From positions 62,001 to 126,000 of the forward strand of contig NZ_VAUV01000016.1 of the NCBI RefSeq assembly GCF_005780165.1: a stretch of 64,000 nucleotides of DNA. The letters are read 5' to 3'. Of this stretch, positions 43,996 through 53,544 are shown piece by piece. Position 1 is the first letter of the stretch, and each line of letters opens with the position of its first letter. A model generated the notes under the pieces. The model was given only the letters and a program-made list of their open reading frames with translations, was not told the DNA's origin and ran no database searches. The DNA comes from Phragmitibacter flavus (lineage in GTDB: Bacteria > Verrucomicrobiota > Verrucomicrobiia > Verrucomicrobiales > Verrucomicrobiaceae). The position numbers and the translations under genes were made by a program.

Positions 43996-44766
43996 ATGCT
44001 GACCAAACGCATCATTCCATGTCTCGACGTTAAGGACGGTCGGGTTGTTAAAGGCACGAAGTTTCTCGAGCTGCGGGATGCGGGAGATCCGGTGGAGTCG
44101 GCGATTGCTTACAACAACCAGGGCGCGGATGAATTGGTGTTTTTGGACATCACGGCGTCTTCGGATGAGCGCAACACGATGATCGATGTGGTGGCGCGGA
44201 CGGCAGAGCGTTGTTTTATGCCGTTGACGGTCGGTGGAGGGATTCGCACGGTGGCGGACATGCGCGAGATGTTGCTGGCGGGGGCGGACAAGGTGGGGAT
44301 CAACACGGCGGCGGTAAAGACGCCCTGGGTAGTGAACGAGGGCGCGGACATGTTTGGGTGTCAGGCGCTGGTGGTGGCGATCGATGCGAAGCGCAATGAG
44401 CGGGGTTCATGGACGGTTTACACCCACGGGGGTCGCAACCCGACGGAGCTGGATGCGGTGGAGTGGGCAGTGGAGATGGCGGAGCGCGGGGCGGGAGAGA
44501 TTTTGCTGACCAGCATGGACGCGGACGGGACGAAGGCGGGGTATGACCTGGCTTTGAACAAGGCAGTGAGCGAGGCGGTCGGAATTCCGGTGATCGCGAG
44601 CGGCGGGGCGGGCAATCTGGATCACATGGTGCAGGTGCTGCAGGAAGGAAAGGCGGACGCGGTGCTGGCGGCGAGCATTTTTCACTTTGGTCAATACACC
44701 GTGGGGGATGTGAAGCGGTATTTGGCGGAGCATGGGTTGCCGGTGCGGGAAGTGGCGGGGGTGTGA
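43996..44766 (+). CDS. hisF: Imidazole glycerol phosphate synthase cyclase subunit HisF
   Basis: A 256-residue (beta/alpha)8 enzyme that, with HisH, makes imidazole glycerol phosphate and AICAR from PRFAR in histidine synthesis. Catalytic Asp11 ([15 protein letters not shown]) and Asp130 ([10 protein letters not shown]) are at the canonical positions; phosphate-binding loops GGGIRT and ASGGAGN are present. Length is exactly as expected. No hisH or other his gene lies in the window, so the pathway is dispersed. The stop codon lies in a 16-bp tandem duplication. Confidence 0.98.
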   Translation: MLTKRIIPCLDVKDGRVVKGTKFLELRDAGDPVESAIAYNNQGADELVFLDITASSDERNTMIDVVARTAERCFMPLTVGGGIRTVADMREMLLAGADKVGINTAAVKTPWVVNEGADMFGCQALVVAIDAKRNERGSWTVYTHGGRNPTELDAVEWAVEMAERGAGEILLTSMDADGTKAGYDLALNKAVSEAVGIPVIASGGAGNLDHMVQVLQEGKADAVLAASIFHFGQYTVGDVKRYLAEHGLPVREVAGV

Positions 44767-44783
44767 GGTGGCGGGGGTGTGAG
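44752..44783. repeat. Perfect 16-bp tandem duplication at the hisF stop codon
   Basis: GTGGCGGGGGTGTGAG occurs twice head to tail (44752-44767 and 44768-44783). The first copy encodes the last residues and the stop of hisF; the second repeats them in non-coding DNA. Confidence 0.9.
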
Positions 44784-44900
44784 TAGGACCAGTTTCAGGG
44801 AAGGGCCGTTGGGCGGTTTTGGTGACAGTGAAGTTTGAGCAGCGGTGAGAGGGCAGCACGAGACGGCGGCGCTCACAGGGCGGGCGGCAGCCCCGGCGAC

Positions 44901-45857
44901 TTATTTGGAGGTCGTTTTGAGGTTGGCGTAGCCGGCGAGGAGCTGGGTGAGCATCTCTAATTTGGGGACGGGAACTCCGGCGGCTTGGGCCTGGCGGAGG
45001 GGTTCCTGCCAGATGGCGTTGATCTCAACTTCGCGGCCTTCGAGGTGGTCAATGAGGCTGCTGGTTTTGTAGGCGCTCATGTTGCGGGTGTTGGCGATCA
45101 TTTCATCGGCGAGCGACTCGGGGAGGGGGTGGCCGAGGGCGTTGGCGGTGGCGATGACTTCCAGCATAAGGTCGTGGACGAGCTGGGTGAGGGTAGGGCT
45201 GGCGAGGATTTGCTCGGTGGTGAGGCTGCCAGCGGCGATGGAGAGGCCGTTGAAGGGGATGTTCCAGACGAGTTTGCGCCAGCGGGCAAGGGCGAGGCTG
45301 GGTTCGACTTTGCAGGGGATTTGAGCGGCGTTGAAGGCTTCGGCGATGGTTTGGGGGCGGGATTGGAGATCGTCGCTGGAGTCGTATTCGCCGAGGGTGA
45401 TGAGGCCTTGGGCGCTGTGGTCGATGACGCCGGGGGAGAGTCGGTTGATGCAGACGAAACAGAGTCCGCCGAGGATGCGCTGGGCGCCAAAGTGGGTGGC
45501 GAGCAGGGCTTCGTTGCCCAGTCCGTTTTGAAGCGTGAGGATGGCGGTGTTTTCGTGGAGAAGGGGTGGGATGAGGTCGGGGAGAAGGTGGTTGGAGGTG
45601 GTTTTGAGGGCGATGATGACGAGGTCGCTGGGGCCGATGTCGGCGGTGGTGGTGTGGGAGTGGACCTGGTCGGCGGGGAGGTGGAAGTCGCCAATGTGGC
45701 TGCGAATGTCGAGTCCGTGCCGGGAGACATGGTCGTGGTCGCTGCGCATGAGGAAATGCACATCGTGACCGTGCTGGGCGAGGCGGGCTCCGTAGTAGCA
45801 GCCGATGGCGCCGCTGCCGACGATGGCGATGCGTGGGGAGGTGGGGAATGGGTTCAT
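44901..45857 (-). CDS. Ketopantoate reductase-like protein (ApbA/PanE family)
   Basis: A 318-residue protein: Rossmann start RIAIVGSGAIGCYYGARL, middle LVIIALKTTSNHLL and LTLQNGLGNEALL, and the C-terminal helical domain with NIPFNGLSIAAGSLT and MSAYKTSSLIDHLEGREVE, the latter being the signature region of ketopantoate reductases. This copy matches the classical enzyme better than the one at 40259 and is the better candidate for pantothenate synthesis. A longer frame starts at 45902, but MNPFPTSP is followed closely by the Rossmann strand. It is divergent from the anchored protein at 45933. Confidence 0.9.
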   Translation of the reverse strand: MNPFPTSPRIAIVGSGAIGCYYGARLAQHGHDVHFLMRSDHDHVSRHGLDIRSHIGDFHLPADQVHSHTTTADIGPSDLVIIALKTTSNHLLPDLIPPLLHENTAILTLQNGLGNEALLATHFGAQRILGGLCFVCINRLSPGVIDHSAQGLITLGEYDSSDDLQSRPQTIAEAFNAAQIPCKVEPSLALARWRKLVWNIPFNGLSIAAGSLTTEQILASPTLTQLVHDLMLEVIATANALGHPLPESLADEMIANTRNMSAYKTSSLIDHLEGREVEINAIWQEPLRQAQAAGVPVPKLEMLTQLLAGYANLKTTSK

Positions 45858-45932
45858 TTGGACAATGGGGCGGGAGGTCGAAAAGTTGCTAGTGTATTGC
45901 ATGATACGGTCTTCGTGTCATGGTGGGTGTTG

Positions 45933-47345
45933 ATGGCGCGTCGGCAGCAGCAGCAACGGGTTCAATCTCCGCGCAACCGGGAACTTTTTTCCCCGGAGGA
46001 TGACGATGTTCTGGACGAGATGGTGCCGAATGAGTGGAGGAAGCGTCCGGGCGGATGGAGGCCGCCGCATTTGTTGACGTGGTTTCTGCTGTTGGTGCTG
46101 GTGGGATTGGTGATGACGCTGGCGTATTTGAAGGATGAGGCGCCGGTCTGGGACGAGGATTTACGGCATACGGCGGGAGAGGTTCAGGTCGAGTCTCAGG
46201 AAAATGCGGTGTTGTCGGCTCCGACGCGGATGAAAACGATGCTGGCTTCGGCGGGTCGGGTGGTGTTGGATCGTCCCGAAGGACCGGCGTGGCGCTGGGA
46301 TACGCCGACTTTGGCGCGATGGCTGGAGGAGAAGGGGACGGTGTTGGACAATTTCAGGGATTTGCTGGAAGAGAAGGAGGAGGAGTGGCGCCCGCGCAAC
46401 TTGCTCTGGCAGGTAGAGAATCTGGGGGCGGATCAGCAGGCGTGGAAAACAGTGATGGTGCTGAAGCAGGTGGAGGTGGAGTATTTGACGCGGCGCGGGA
46501 ATGAGGAGATGGCGTTTCTTGCGGCGGTGGACATGGCGGTGATGGCGTGTCTTTTGGAGCGGCTGGACACGTGGCCATCGTTCATGGAACGGGCGCTGGA
46601 TCTGCATGAGGCGGCGGCGCAGTCGCTGGCGGTGTTGCTGCAGAATACGCGGCTGCCGGAGCCGGTGTTGATGCAGTTGCAGTTGAATGAGTATGGTCCG
46701 TGGGAGGCTTCGAACGAGCATTTGGGCGCGGCGATGAAGGGGTATTATGGCTTTGAGCGCAAGTTGCTGCTGGGTCCGGACAAAGGGGAGCCGCCGTTGC
46801 CGCTGGAGTATCAAACGGCGCGGTCGGGGTGGATGCAGTTCAAGCCGAATGCGACGCTGAGGTTGTTTGCAGACAGTTTCCGGGAGCTGGCGGATGCGTC
46901 GAAGCCGGCGGCCTTTACGAAGACGAGTCAGTTGTCGCACCGCTTGTATCAGCAGGTGTCGGGAGTGCAGGGGATTGGGAATCCGAATTCGACGGGGGAG
47001 AAGTATTTTGCGTCGCGGATTGTGCAATACGCGGGATTGCCAGAGCGGCTCAACCTGGCGCGGGCCAAGCATACGATTTTGATGACGCTGTTTTCGGTGA
47101 GACGGAGTGTGGCGGCGGAGATGCGGGTGCCGATGTCGCTGGAGGAACTGGTGCCGAAGTATCTGGAGGCGGTGCCGAAGGATCCGTTTACCGGAGAGCC
47201 GATTGGATACAACGCGGCACATGGGTTGATTTATTCCGTGGGGCTAGATCTGAAGGACGATGGGGGCAGGCCGACGGAGGTGCCACTGAGTGACATTCTG
47301 GAGCCGACGGTGCAGACCGGGATTGGCGTGGCGAGGGCGAGGTAA
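45933..47345 (+). CDS. Single-pass membrane protein with pseudopilin-like end, unknown function
   Basis: A 470-residue protein. A basic N-terminus is followed by one transmembrane helix (LLTWFLLLVLVGLVMTLAYL, about residues 48-67) and a largely helical extracytoplasmic part. The C-terminal 50 residues (MSLEELVPKYLEAVPKDPFT, then GLIYSVGLDLKDDGGR) resemble the end of type II secretion major pseudopilin-like proteins that are common in PVC genomes, although the N-terminal prepilin cleavage site is absent. ATG 45933 was chosen; a longer frame to 44985 runs antisense to the neighbouring reductase and is not plausible. Function unknown. Confidence 0.78.
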   Translation: MARRQQQQRVQSPRNRELFSPEDDDVLDEMVPNEWRKRPGGWRPPHLLTWFLLLVLVGLVMTLAYLKDEAPVWDEDLRHTAGEVQVESQENAVLSAPTRMKTMLASAGRVVLDRPEGPAWRWDTPTLARWLEEKGTVLDNFRDLLEEKEEEWRPRNLLWQVENLGADQQAWKTVMVLKQVEVEYLTRRGNEEMAFLAAVDMAVMACLLERLDTWPSFMERALDLHEAAAQSLAVLLQNTRLPEPVLMQLQLNEYGPWEASNEHLGAAMKGYYGFERKLLLGPDKGEPPLPLEYQTARSGWMQFKPNATLRLFADSFRELADASKPAAFTKTSQLSHRLYQQVSGVQGIGNPNSTGEKYFASRIVQYAGLPERLNLARAKHTILMTLFSVRRSVAAEMRVPMSLEELVPKYLEAVPKDPFTGEPIGYNAAHGLIYSVGLDLKDDGGRPTEVPLSDILEPTVQTGIGVARAR

Positions 47346-47346
47346 G

Positions 47347-47381
47347 AAAGGCGGAAGGATGAAGGCTGAAGGATAAAGAGG
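47347..47381. repeat. Heptad array 6
   Basis: Five 7-bp units on the plus strand: AAAGGCG, GAAGGAT, GAAGGCT, GAAGGAT, AAAGAGG. The array starts 1 bp after the stop codon of the preceding plus-strand gene. Confidence 0.8.
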
Positions 47382-47470
47382 AAGCGGTGGTGTCCGATTT
47401 GATATAAAAGGTGTCCGGGAAGTGGGAATGTGGTTTTCGTAGGTCTGATGGCTTCCTATTTCATTCTTTT

Positions 47471-50400
47471 ATGTCTTTCCGTATCGCTTGCCCGGCTGTT
47501 GTTTTGTCATTGGTGCTCTCTTGTTTGGGTGGAGCGACAGCGGAATCGTTGATCCGTTTTGACAAGAAGGTTTTGGAGACGGCGTTTTATGCGGAGGGGG
47601 CTGCCATCGGGGATGTGAATGGCGATGGCAAGATGGATGTGGTTTATGGGCCATTCTGGTTTGAAGGGCCGGGGTTTGAGAAAAGGCACACAATTTACCC
47701 GGCGAAGGCTTTTAACATCAATGGGTATTCGGACAATTTTTTCAGTTTCGTCGAGGATTTGAACAAAGATGGGGCGGCGGATGTGCTGGTGTTGGGATTT
47801 CCGGGGAAGGAGGCGCGTTTGTATGTGAATCCGGGCAAGGACAAGGTGGCGGAGGTGAAGGAGTGGCCGGTGTTTGTGGTCGCAGAAGTGGTGGACAATG
47901 AGTCGCCAGATTTTGTGGATGTGGATGGGGATGGCGTGAAGGAGATCGTGTGTTCGAAGGAGGGGCAGTTTGGGTTTTACAAGCGGGGGGCAGATGTGAC
48001 GAAGGCGTGGGATTGGGTGGCGATTTCAGACAATGTGGGGGTGCAAAAATTCACGCATGGTTTGGGTGTGGGGGATGTGGATGGGGATGGCAAGATGGAC
48101 TTGTTGGAGGCAAAGCGCTGGTGGCAGGCTCCGGCGAAGGTGGGGGAGAAGTGGGTGCCGAGAACGTTTCAACTGGCAGGCAGTGGTGGGGCGCAGATGT
48201 TTGCTTATGATTTCAACGGGGATGGTCGCAATGACATCATGACGTCGCTGAATGCACATCAGTTTGGGGTGGCGATGTTCGAGAATCTGGGCGGTAAAGA
48301 TGGGGCCAACTGGCGGAAGCAGTTGATTGTGGGGAAGGAGCCTTGGGAGAATGAATATGGGGTGAGGTTTAGTCAGCCGCATGCGTTGACGCTCGCCGAT
48401 GTGGATGGCGATGGGGTGAAGGATTTGATCACCGGCAAAAGGTATTGGGCGCACAATGGCAAGGACCCGAATGAACTGGATCCGAAGGTGTTGTATTGGT
48501 TTCAGACGAAGCGGGGCAAAGATGGCGCGGTGGAATTTGTGCCGCACTTGATTGATGGCGATACGGGGGTGGGCACGCAAGTGGTGGCGGGGGATGTGAA
48601 TGGCGATGGACTGGTCGATGTGGTGGTGGGCAACAAGCATGGGCTGCGGGTGTTGACGCAGCGTCGTGAAGAAGTGAGTGTGGAGAAACTGGCGCAGTTT
48701 CAGCCGAAGAAGTTTTATGGTGAAGGCAGCATCAAGACGGGGGATTATGTGCACGGTCAGACGGCGCAGGATTTGGTGAAAAACATGGTGTTGCCGGCGG
48801 GGTTCAAGGCGGAGTTGGTGGCGTCGGAACCAGACTTGGTCCAGCCGATTGCGTTTTGCTGGGATGAGCGTGGAAGGATCTGGGTGCTGGAGGGGAACAC
48901 TTATCCAACGCGGGCTCCCGAGGGGCAGGGCAAGGATCGGATTTTGATTTTTGAAGATGCGGATGGCGATGGGAAGTTTGAGACGCGCAAGGTGTTTTTG
49001 GAGGGGTTGAATCTGACCTCCGGGATTGAAGTGGGATTTGGTGGCGTGTGGGTGGGGGCGGCTCCGAATTTTCTGTTCATTCCCGACAAGGACAAGGACG
49101 ACAAGCCGGATGGTGAGCCGGTGGTGTTGTTGGATGGATGGGGTTATCAGGACACGCACGAAACGTTGAATTCGTTTATCTGGGGACCGGACGGTTGGTT
49201 GTATGGATGTCACGGGGTGTTTACGCATTCAAAAGTGGGCAAGCCGGGGACGCCTGAAGCTGAGCGGGAGCGGTTGAATGCGGCGGTGTGGCGGTATCAT
49301 CCGACGCGTCATGTGTTTGAGGTGTTTGCCCATGGGACAAGCAATCCGTGGGGGTTGGATTTTAATGAGAAAGGGGAGTTCTTTACGACGGCGTGTGTGA
49401 TTCCTCACTTATACCATATCGTGCCGGGCGGGAGATATCAGCGCCAGGCGGGTCAGCATTTTAATGAACACACTTATGATGATATCAAGACGATTGCGGG
49501 TCATGTGCATTATGCGGGCGGGTGGACGGAGGTAAGGAACCGGGAGAAGATGTCGGCATCAACCGCGGCGAACACGGATCAGGCTGGCGGTGGACATGCG
49601 CATTGCGGACTGGCGATTTACAACGGGGGAGCTTTTCCAGAGGTGTATGATGGGGCGTTGCTGTTTGGGAATTTGCATGGGCATCGGTTGGTGCATAATG
49701 CGGTGGAACCGAAAGGCAGTGGTTATGTCGGAGAGCGGCGTGCGGATTTTATGCGCAGCAATGACATGTGGTTCATTCCGGTGACGCAGAAGGTGGGGCC
49801 GGATGGGGCGTTGTATGTGAGTGACTGGGCGGACAAACAGGTTTGTCATCAGGTGGATCCATTGGTTTGGGATCGTGAAAACGGGCGGATTTTCCGGGTG
49901 GTTTATGATGAGGTGAAACCGTGGAAAGGGGACTTGGGCAAGTTGTCGGATGAGGAGTTGGTGAAGATGGCGATTGAGAGTGAGAATGAGTGGTTTGCGC
50001 GGATGGCGCGGCGGGTGTTGATGGAGCGGGCGGCGGAAGGGAAGTTGTCGGGGTTTAGTCAGGAGGATGAGTATCGATTGTTTCGAAGTGTCACTGAGGC
50101 AATGGTAGATGAGGATGTGGCTACGTCGGCAAGAGGGAATTTTGTGGTGCTGTCAATTGGAGGGCTGGGAACAGGCTCAGATTGGCGGGATCACTTCCAT
50201 TCATCGAAAGATTGGGTGAGAGCTTGGGGAGTGCGTGCAGTTGGGAATACCCGAGGGGCAGGTGGTTTTGCATTGGAGACGGATGGGTTGAGTCATCTGA
50301 TGTATGTAAATCGCATGGCAAAGGAGGAAAAGTCCCCCTGGGTTCGTCGGGAACTGGCATCCTTGTTACAACGCTTGCCATTGGATAAACGGGCGGAGAT

Positions 50401-52162
50401 TGCGAAGGCGTTGTTGGTGCGTGAAGAAGACGGCGCAGATCACAACATTCCGCTGTTGGTCTGGTATGGAATTGAGCCGTTGGTGGGGCAGAATCCAGAG
50501 TTGGGGATGGAGCTGGCGAAGCTTTGTGTTTGGGACAAGGTGAAGGGTTTCATTTATCGGCGGATGGCGGCTTCGGAGAAGGGGCGGGCGGTGTTGCTGG
50601 CAGGGATTGCGGCGATGGAGGATGCGGGGCAGCGGGAGTCGATGTTGCAGTTGATGGTCAACAATGCGCGCGGAAGTGGCGACATCAAACAGCCGGATGG
50701 CTGGGCGGAGATGGTGGTGAAGTTGAGGGAAGGGGCGTCGCCGGTGATGACGGAATCTGTGGATGAATTGTCGGCTTATTTTGGAGATGAGGATTCGGTC
50801 GCGAAATTCCGCAAGGTGTTGGTGGATGCCAAGGTTGGAGTGGCTGCAAGGGAGATCGCATTGTCGATTTTAATCAAGGTTCGGGACAGACAGACGGCTC
50901 CTTTGTTGCAGGGGTTGATTGCGGACCAGGCGAAGGAGGCGTTGCCGTTGCGGCGCAAAGCGATTCAGGCATTGGCGTTCTTGCCGGATGCGGGGACGGC
51001 GAAGGCGCTGACGGAGGTTTATGCGAAACTCTCGGCGGAAGAGAAGGTGGATGCGGTCGCGACTTTGGCATCGAGTCCCGCCGGGGCAGTGGCGTTGCTG
51101 GAGGCGGTGGCGGCAGAGCGGATGGCGCGGACCACGTTGTCGCCGTTTTTGATGCGTCAGTTGCAGTCGTTGAATGATGTTAAAGTGAACGAGGCGATGT
51201 CGGCGGTGGTGGGGACGATGAATCAACCCAAGGCGGGGCTGGCGGAGCAAAAAGCGAAGTGGACGACGTTGCTGATGCCTGACAAGCTGACGACGGCGGA
51301 TCTGAAGGCGGGTAGGTTGATTTATGCGGCGGCGTGCGGAACCTGCCATGTGCTGAACGGTGAGGGGGCGATGGTGGGACCGGATTTGACGGGGTCGAAT
51401 CGGGGCAACCTCGAGTATCTTTTGGAAAATGTGCTGGACCCGAATGCGTTGATTGGTCGGGATTATCAGCTGAACATTTTTACCATGAAGGATGGCCGGG
51501 TGTTGAGCGGGATCGTGAAGTCGGATGCGGGGGAGATCTTCAAGGTGGTGATGCCGGGCGGGGCGGAGTTCACGCTGAACAAAAGCGAAGTGAAATCGAG
51601 GGAGGTGAGCAAGATGTCGACGATGCCGGAGGGTTTGTTTGATGCGTTGGGTGACGACAATGTGCGCAACCTGGTGGCGTATCTGCAGAGCGGTGCGGCG
51701 GGTGGGGATGTGGTCTCGAAAGAAGGGCTTTTGGAGGCTGAAGGGTTGAAGTCGTCCGTGACCAAGGGAGGAGTGGGCGTGCAAAAAATGGGCGGCTTTA
51801 AGTCGGGCAAATGGAGCGGAGATGCGCAGCTTTGGTGGACGGGTGGCAAGGTGGGTGAGGTGTTGACGATTGAGGTCCCGGTGAAGGAGGCGGGTCGGCA
51901 TGAGGTGAAGGGGGTGCTCACACGGGCGAAGGACTATGCGATTTTCGAGGTGTCGGTGAATGGCAAGGTGTCGGGTGATCCGTTGGATTTGTTTGATCCG
52001 CAGGTGCTGAACACGGCGGAGTTGACCTTCGGGGTGCATGAGTTGAAGGCGGGGTTGAACCGGGTGGAGTTCAAGATCATTGGGGTGAATCCGCAGGCGA
52101 AACCGTCGATGATGCTGGGAGTGGATTTTCTGAGGTTGGTCAAGGTCGACGTGAAGGAATAG
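47471..52162 (+). CDS. PVC-type membrane-bound dehydrogenase-like protein with FG-GAP repeats and heme domain
   Basis: A 1563-residue exported protein with signal peptide (MSFRIACPAVVLSLVLSCLG). N-terminal about 400 residues contain FG-GAP/VCBS units with Ca loops (IGDVNGDGKMDVVYG, VDVDGDGVKEIV, AGDVNGDGLVDVVVG). About residues 444-810 match the PVC dehydrogenase-like propeller (TIGR02604 type): FKAELVASEPDLVQP, FDEADGDGKFE-like loops and AHGTSNPWGLDFNEKGEFF. A helical HEAT-like region follows. CGTCH (Cys1289-His1293) begins the TIGR02603-type heme domain with LLENVLDPNALIGRDY. The last 130 residues look like a jelly-roll/CBM. It probably takes part in oxidation of sugars or polymer-derived compounds at the envelope. 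ATG 47471 was chosen at the signal peptide. Confidence 0.9.
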   Translation: MSFRIACPAVVLSLVLSCLGGATAESLIRFDKKVLETAFYAEGAAIGDVNGDGKMDVVYGPFWFEGPGFEKRHTIYPAKAFNINGYSDNFFSFVEDLNKDGAADVLVLGFPGKEARLYVNPGKDKVAEVKEWPVFVVAEVVDNESPDFVDVDGDGVKEIVCSKEGQFGFYKRGADVTKAWDWVAISDNVGVQKFTHGLGVGDVDGDGKMDLLEAKRWWQAPAKVGEKWVPRTFQLAGSGGAQMFAYDFNGDGRNDIMTSLNAHQFGVAMFENLGGKDGANWRKQLIVGKEPWENEYGVRFSQPHALTLADVDGDGVKDLITGKRYWAHNGKDPNELDPKVLYWFQTKRGKDGAVEFVPHLIDGDTGVGTQVVAGDVNGDGLVDVVVGNKHGLRVLTQRREEVSVEKLAQFQPKKFYGEGSIKTGDYVHGQTAQDLVKNMVLPAGFKAELVASEPDLVQPIAFCWDERGRIWVLEGNTYPTRAPEGQGKDRILIFEDADGDGKFETRKVFLEGLNLTSGIEVGFGGVWVGAAPNFLFIPDKDKDDKPDGEPVVLLDGWGYQDTHETLNSFIWGPDGWLYGCHGVFTHSKVGKPGTPEAERERLNAAVWRYHPTRHVFEVFAHGTSNPWGLDFNEKGEFFTTACVIPHLYHIVPGGRYQRQAGQHFNEHTYDDIKTIAGHVHYAGGWTEVRNREKMSASTAANTDQAGGGHAHCGLAIYNGGAFPEVYDGALLFGNLHGHRLVHNAVEPKGSGYVGERRADFMRSNDMWFIPVTQKVGPDGALYVSDWADKQVCHQVDPLVWDRENGRIFRVVYDEVKPWKGDLGKLSDEELVKMAIESENEWFARMARRVLMERAAEGKLSGFSQEDEYRLFRSVTEAMVDEDVATSARGNFVVLSIGGLGTGSDWRDHFHSSKDWVRAWGVRAVGNTRGAGGFALETDGLSHLMYVNRMAKEEKSPWVRRELASLLQRLPLDKRAEIAKALLVREEDGADHNIPLLVWYGIEPLVGQNPELGMELAKLCVWDKVKGFIYRRMAASEKGRAVLLAGIAAMEDAGQRESMLQLMVNNARGSGDIKQPDGWAEMVVKLREGASPVMTESVDELSAYFGDEDSVAKFRKVLVDAKVGVAAREIALSILIKVRDRQTAPLLQGLIADQAKEALPLRRKAIQALAFLPDAGTAKALTEVYAKLSAEEKVDAVATLASSPAGAVALLEAVAAERMARTTLSPFLMRQLQSLNDVKVNEAMSAVVGTMNQPKAGLAEQKAKWTTLLMPDKLTTADLKAGRLIYAAACGTCHVLNGEGAMVGPDLTGSNRGNLEYLLENVLDPNALIGRDYQLNIFTMKDGRVLSGIVKSDAGEIFKVVMPGGAEFTLNKSEVKSREVSKMSTMPEGLFDALGDDNVRNLVAYLQSGAAGGDVVSKEGLLEAEGLKSSVTKGGVGVQKMGGFKSGKWSGDAQLWWTGGKVGEVLTIEVPVKEAGRHEVKGVLTRAKDYAIFEVSVNGKVSGDPLDLFDPQVLNTAELTFGVHELKAGLNRVEFKIIGVNPQAKPSMMLGVDFLRLVKVDVKE

Positions 52163-52200
52163 TGGAAGTGTGATTCATGGCGGGTTAAGGGAGCGTGACC

Positions 52201-53544
52201 ATGACGATGGAAGCTCTCACTGTTTCGCAACTGACCCGCCGGATTCGCACGCTCTTGGAGGAATCGTTTGGTGAAGTGTGGGTGGAGGGGGAGATCAGCA
52301 ACCTGCGGGTGCAGAGCTCGGGTCACCAGTATTTCACGTTGAAGGATGAGTCGGCGCAGGTGTCCTGTGTGTTGTTTAGGGGCAGTGCGGCGAAGCTGCC
52401 GATGCCGTTGCGTGATGGCATGCAGGTGCGGGTGTTTGGGGAGGTGACGGTGTATGAGCAGCGGGGAAATTACCAGATCATTGTGCGGGAGGTGCAGCCG
52501 AAGGGATTGGGTTCTTTGCAGGCGAGGTTCGAGGCGCTGAAGCTGAAGCTGAAGGAGGAGGGGTTGTTTGATTCGGAGTGGAAGAAGGCGATTCCGCGGC
52601 ACCCGAGGTGCGTGGCATTGGTGACATCTCCGACGGGTGCTGCGGTTCGTGACATGCTGAACATTCTGGAGCGCCGTTCGCCGTGGCTGCATGTGCTGGT
52701 GTTCCCGGTGCGGGTGCAGGGTCAGGGATCGGAATTGGAAATCGTGCGGGCGCTTGAGGTGTTGAATCGGGCGGAGGAGTATGGATTGCCGCAGCCGGAT
52801 ACGATTGTAGTGGGACGTGGAGGCGGGAGCTTGGAGGATCTTTGGTGTTTCAACGAGGAGGTTTTGGCGCGGGCGATTTTTGCTTCGGAAGTTCCGGTGG
52901 TGTCGGCGGTGGGGCACGAGATTGATTTCACCATTGCGGATTTTGTGGCGGATCTGAGGGCACCGACTCCGAGTGCGGCGGCCGAGTTGCTGGCACCGGA
53001 TGGAGCAGAGATGCAGCGGCATTTTGAAGCGTTGGGCAATCGGATGCGCACTCGAATGGAGACGGTGCTGGAGCGGCAGGAGCGGGAGATCGAATTGCTG
53101 GGACGCGGGGCGTTGATGCGTGAGCCGGAGCGACTTTTGCGGGAAGCGGTGCAGCAGGTGGATGACCAGGAGGAATCGCTGAGGACGGCGATGGAGATGT
53201 CTTGGCGCGGATTCTCGGAGAAATTAATGGAGCGCCGCATGGTGCTGGAGCGGCATCGGCCAGAGCAATTGCTGGCACAGGCAGAGCACCGGCTGGCATT
53301 TCTCAGACAGAGGGCGGAGTCGGCCATGCGGCAGCGCGTCGAGCAGACAGCGGATCAGTATCGGTCGATGAGAAAGCTGTTAAAATCGTTGGGACCGGAT
53401 GCGGTGCTGGCACGGGGGTTTTCGGTAACGACAGATGGTCGCGGGGCAGTGGTAACTGACCCTGAGGCCTTGCGGTCTGGGGACATGGTGGTGACCAAGC
53501 TGGCAAAGGGGAGTTTTTCGAGTGTGGTGACAAGGAAAGGATAA
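52201..53544 (+). CDS. xseA: Exodeoxyribonuclease VII large subunit
   Basis: A 447-residue protein. N-terminal OB fold (about 8-105: GEVWVEGEISNLRVQSSGHQ, YFTLKDESAQVSCVLFRG), then the catalytic region with ARFEALKLKLKEEGLF, HPRCVALVTSPTGAAVRDM, GRGGGSLEDLWCFNEE and the signature GHEIDFTIADFVADLRAPTP. The C-terminal third is a long coiled coil. It degrades single-stranded DNA together with XseB, which is not seen here. ATG 52201, spaced 7 bp from GGGAG, was preferred over GTG 52195. The stop codon overlaps the first unit of a heptad array. Confidence 0.97.
   Translation: MTMEALTVSQLTRRIRTLLEESFGEVWVEGEISNLRVQSSGHQYFTLKDESAQVSCVLFRGSAAKLPMPLRDGMQVRVFGEVTVYEQRGNYQIIVREVQPKGLGSLQARFEALKLKLKEEGLFDSEWKKAIPRHPRCVALVTSPTGAAVRDMLNILERRSPWLHVLVFPVRVQGQGSELEIVRALEVLNRAEEYGLPQPDTIVVGRGGGSLEDLWCFNEEVLARAIFASEVPVVSAVGHEIDFTIADFVADLRAPTPSAAAELLAPDGAEMQRHFEALGNRMRTRMETVLERQEREIELLGRGALMREPERLLREAVQQVDDQEESLRTAMEMSWRGFSEKLMERRMVLERHRPEQLLAQAEHRLAFLRQRAESAMRQRVEQTADQYRSMRKLLKSLGPDAVLARGFSVTTDGRGAVVTDPEALRSGDMVVTKLAKGSFSSVVTRKG

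Noticed and set aside
44985-45932. N-terminal extension of the membrane protein frame by 316 residues
   Set aside because: The extension runs antisense to the ketopantoate-reductase-like gene and looks like shadow sequence; the helix follows the ATG at 45933.
48026-49228. 400-residue minus-strand frame inside the PVC heme protein gene
   Set aside because: His/Pro/Arg-rich antisense text without any motif, against a clear multi-domain plus-strand gene.
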